From JANXQG01 sp963709175 (lineage in GTDB: Bacteria > Planctomycetota > Planctomycetia > Pirellulales > Thermoguttaceae): a DNA stretch of 64,000 nucleotides. Below, piece after piece: positions 62,887 to 64,000 of this stretch (position 1 is the stretch's first letter; each line of letters starts with the position of its first letter). The position numbers and the translations under genes were made by a program. The DNA lies in contig CAVPVK010000007.1 in assembly GCA_963709175.1 (NCBI GenBank), positions 2,604,001 through 2,668,000 of the forward strand. The letters are read 5' to 3'. The notes under the pieces were generated by a model. That model had not been told where the DNA came from and did not search any database. It saw nothing but the letters and a program-made list of their open reading frames with translations.

Positions 62887-63523
62887 TCTCCGTCCTGTGC
62901 TTTTTCACCGTTCATCGCCGTCTCCGCGCGGCTGAAGAATGCCGCGCGGACCGGCGGCGGCATGGGATAGTCGGCGCCCCGGACGGATCGCCAGATGATC
63001 TCGTTGAGCTGCTGGTCGTCGGCCAGGTCGGCATCGCTGAAGTCAATCCGCGACGACTCTTTGCGCCCCAGGCCCCGGCCACGTTCCGCTCGTCAAGACT
63101 GACGCCCGGCGGTAGGCGCCGGAAGGGCGTCGTGTCGGCCGCAGCCTGGAACGAATCGTACATCGGCTCCGCGGCGGCATCGAATTGCGTCATCGGCTTT
63201 AGCCCGAGAATCAACTCCATCGTCCGTAACATGCTCGACGTTGAGTACATATGCGAATCGACGTGCCGCCGCTTGGTGTAAGGGCTAACCACCAGGGCCG
63301 GGCTGCGATGTGCATCGACGTGGTCCGGGCCGTCCTGGGCATCGTCCTCGAGCACGAAAATCGCCGTGTCCTTCCAGAACTTGCCGTGGCTCACCGCCTC
63401 GACCACGCGGCCCAGGGCTAGATCGTTGTCGGCCAGATACGCAGTCGGCGTCGGGGCGCCGGGCGACGTGCCGGAAGTGTGGTCGTTAGGCAGGCGGCAC
63501 GATGAGCAGCCGGGGCATCTCAC
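62760..63523 (-). CDS. Phosphoesterase-family protein, C-terminal part (twice frameshifted)
   Basis: After the indel near 63496 this frame reads LPNDHTSGTSPGAPTPTAYLADNDLALGRVV and AIFVLEDDAQDGPDHVDAHRSPALVVSPYTKR, the metal-binding and C-terminal core of phosphoesterase/phospholipase-C-like proteins (PF04185). At about 63061 it becomes out of frame after AGAWGAK. The neighbouring frame continues SSRIDFSDADLADDQQLNEIIWRSV and MPPPVRAAFF, so one base is missing. That frame stays open to 62760 and would overlap the GH32 gene by 127 bases, so the true 3' end is uncertain; any further indel would put it near 62925. Confidence 0.6.
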
Positions 63524-64000
63524 CCTCTCGCTCGAACCGCTTCAGCTCCGCGATGAAGCGGTCGGCGCGGCGCTGGTCGCTGTAGCCCAGATCAAAACCG
63601 CGGAAGTACGGGTCGAAATGACCATCCAGGCCCTTGACGCTGGCGTGACCCGGAGCATCCGGCCGCGGACCGTTTTCGATGAATTCGCCGAGACTGCGGT
63701 AGGTCACTCCCGCTTCGTGGCAGCGGTCCCACAGGTATCCACTGGATGGTATGCCGATGGACGTAGCGCCTTCCGCCGGGTAGGTAAAGCCGGGCGGCGC
63801 GTTCTTGTCGTGCTCGGCATCGTGGCGGTAGACCAGCGGCCAGACCTTTTCCACGTAATCGGTGGCGTAGGCGGCCGTGCTCCACTCGTGGCCGGACGCG
63901 CTGACGTCGCCGTCCACGTAGAAATTGTCCAAAAGCACAAACTGCCGGGCCAGGGCATGGTGGTTCGGCGTCACCCGCTCGGGGAAAAGACAAAGGCTCG
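63486..64000 (-). CDS. Phosphoesterase-family protein, N-terminal side (cut by the window edge)
   Basis: The frame is open to 64000 (SLCLFPERVTPNHHALARQF...), so the start lies outside; GTG 63974 is internal. LLDNFYVDGDVSASGHEWSTAAYATDYVEKVWP and the RSLGEFIENG/PYFRGFDLGYSDQRRADRFI segments fit the phosphoesterase family (PF04185), which includes phospholipase C and acid phosphatases. It stops at 63486 after LLIVPPA because of an extra base near 63496; removing it gives LLIVRLPNDHTSG and joins the previous entry. Confidence 0.75.
   Translation of the reverse strand, partial: SLCLFPERVTPNHHALARQFVLLDNFYVDGDVSASGHEWSTAAYATDYVEKVWPLVYRHDAEHDKNAPPGFTYPAEGATSIGIPSSGYLWDRCHEAGVTYRSLGEFIENGPRPDAPGHASVKGLDGHFDPYFRGFDLGYSDQRRADRFIAELKRFEREGEMPRLLIVPPA

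Overview
The window looks like a chromosomal segment of a GC-rich planctomycete, probably of the Pirellulales type. The evidence is a set of families that are largely planctomycete trademarks: the PPC / DUF1549-DUF1553 / PSCyt1-WD40 cytochrome trio (1-6407), a BBP7-like outer-membrane barrel protein, an LEPR-XLL surface protein with DUF11 repeats, a giant PEP-CTERM protein made of autotransporter-type beta repeats, a PmoA-family (DUF6807) protein, ThuA and SGNH proteins, and many secreted glycoside hydrolases. No rRNA, tRNA, CRISPR array, insertion sequence or phage gene was recognised.

Layout. 1-6407 (+): secreted PPC protein, haem-motif DUF1549/1553 protein and PSCyt1-WD40 protein. 6451-13584 (-): fucose-1-phosphate guanylyltransferase-like gene, mannose-1-phosphate guanylyltransferase and a very large GH51+GH127 arabinofuranosidase fusion. 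13731-17656: a small DUF2007/zinc-ribbon protein, then a GH5-like glycosidase and a GH36 alpha-galactosidase (-). 17657-18465: gene-free, with palindromic repeats. 18466-25823: a probable amino-sugar locus (nucleotidyltransferase, anomeric sugar kinase, ROK repressor, double-SIS isomerase, PIG-L deacetylase, GATase-like protein, PPi-type phosphofructokinase). 25900-30713 (-): PfkB kinase, HAD phosphatase, SGNH hydrolase, MFS exporter and ThuA protein. 31093-38367: PmoA-like protein, SufS/SufU, MetK, an unknown membrane protein and a C-terminal processing protease. 38709-43234: two overlapping methyltransferases and the BBP7 protein. 43325-48842: the DUF11 surface protein, DAHP synthase and a tandem-GGDEF protein. 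49064-57693: the giant PEP-CTERM protein. 58066-64000: M48 protease and LemA, a GH32-like protein and the start of a phosphoesterase-family protein.

How it fits together. Most genes serve polysaccharide foraging and the cell surface: secreted hydrolases release arabinose, galactose, fructose and amino sugars; cytoplasmic kinases, isomerases, deacetylases and nucleotidyltransferases process them; large beta-rich exported proteins build or decorate the surface. Housekeeping genes (metK, sufS/sufU, aroF, prc) are scattered between.

Quality warning. Six genes are broken by single-base indels (seven in total: near 2950, 12216, 21427, 52365, 62664, 63061 and 63496), and one-base corrections restore a family-like reading each time. 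This is better explained by unpolished sequence than by mass pseudogenisation. Several families of dispersed palindromic repeats occupy the intergenic spaces, and one copy lies in frame inside a coding sequence.
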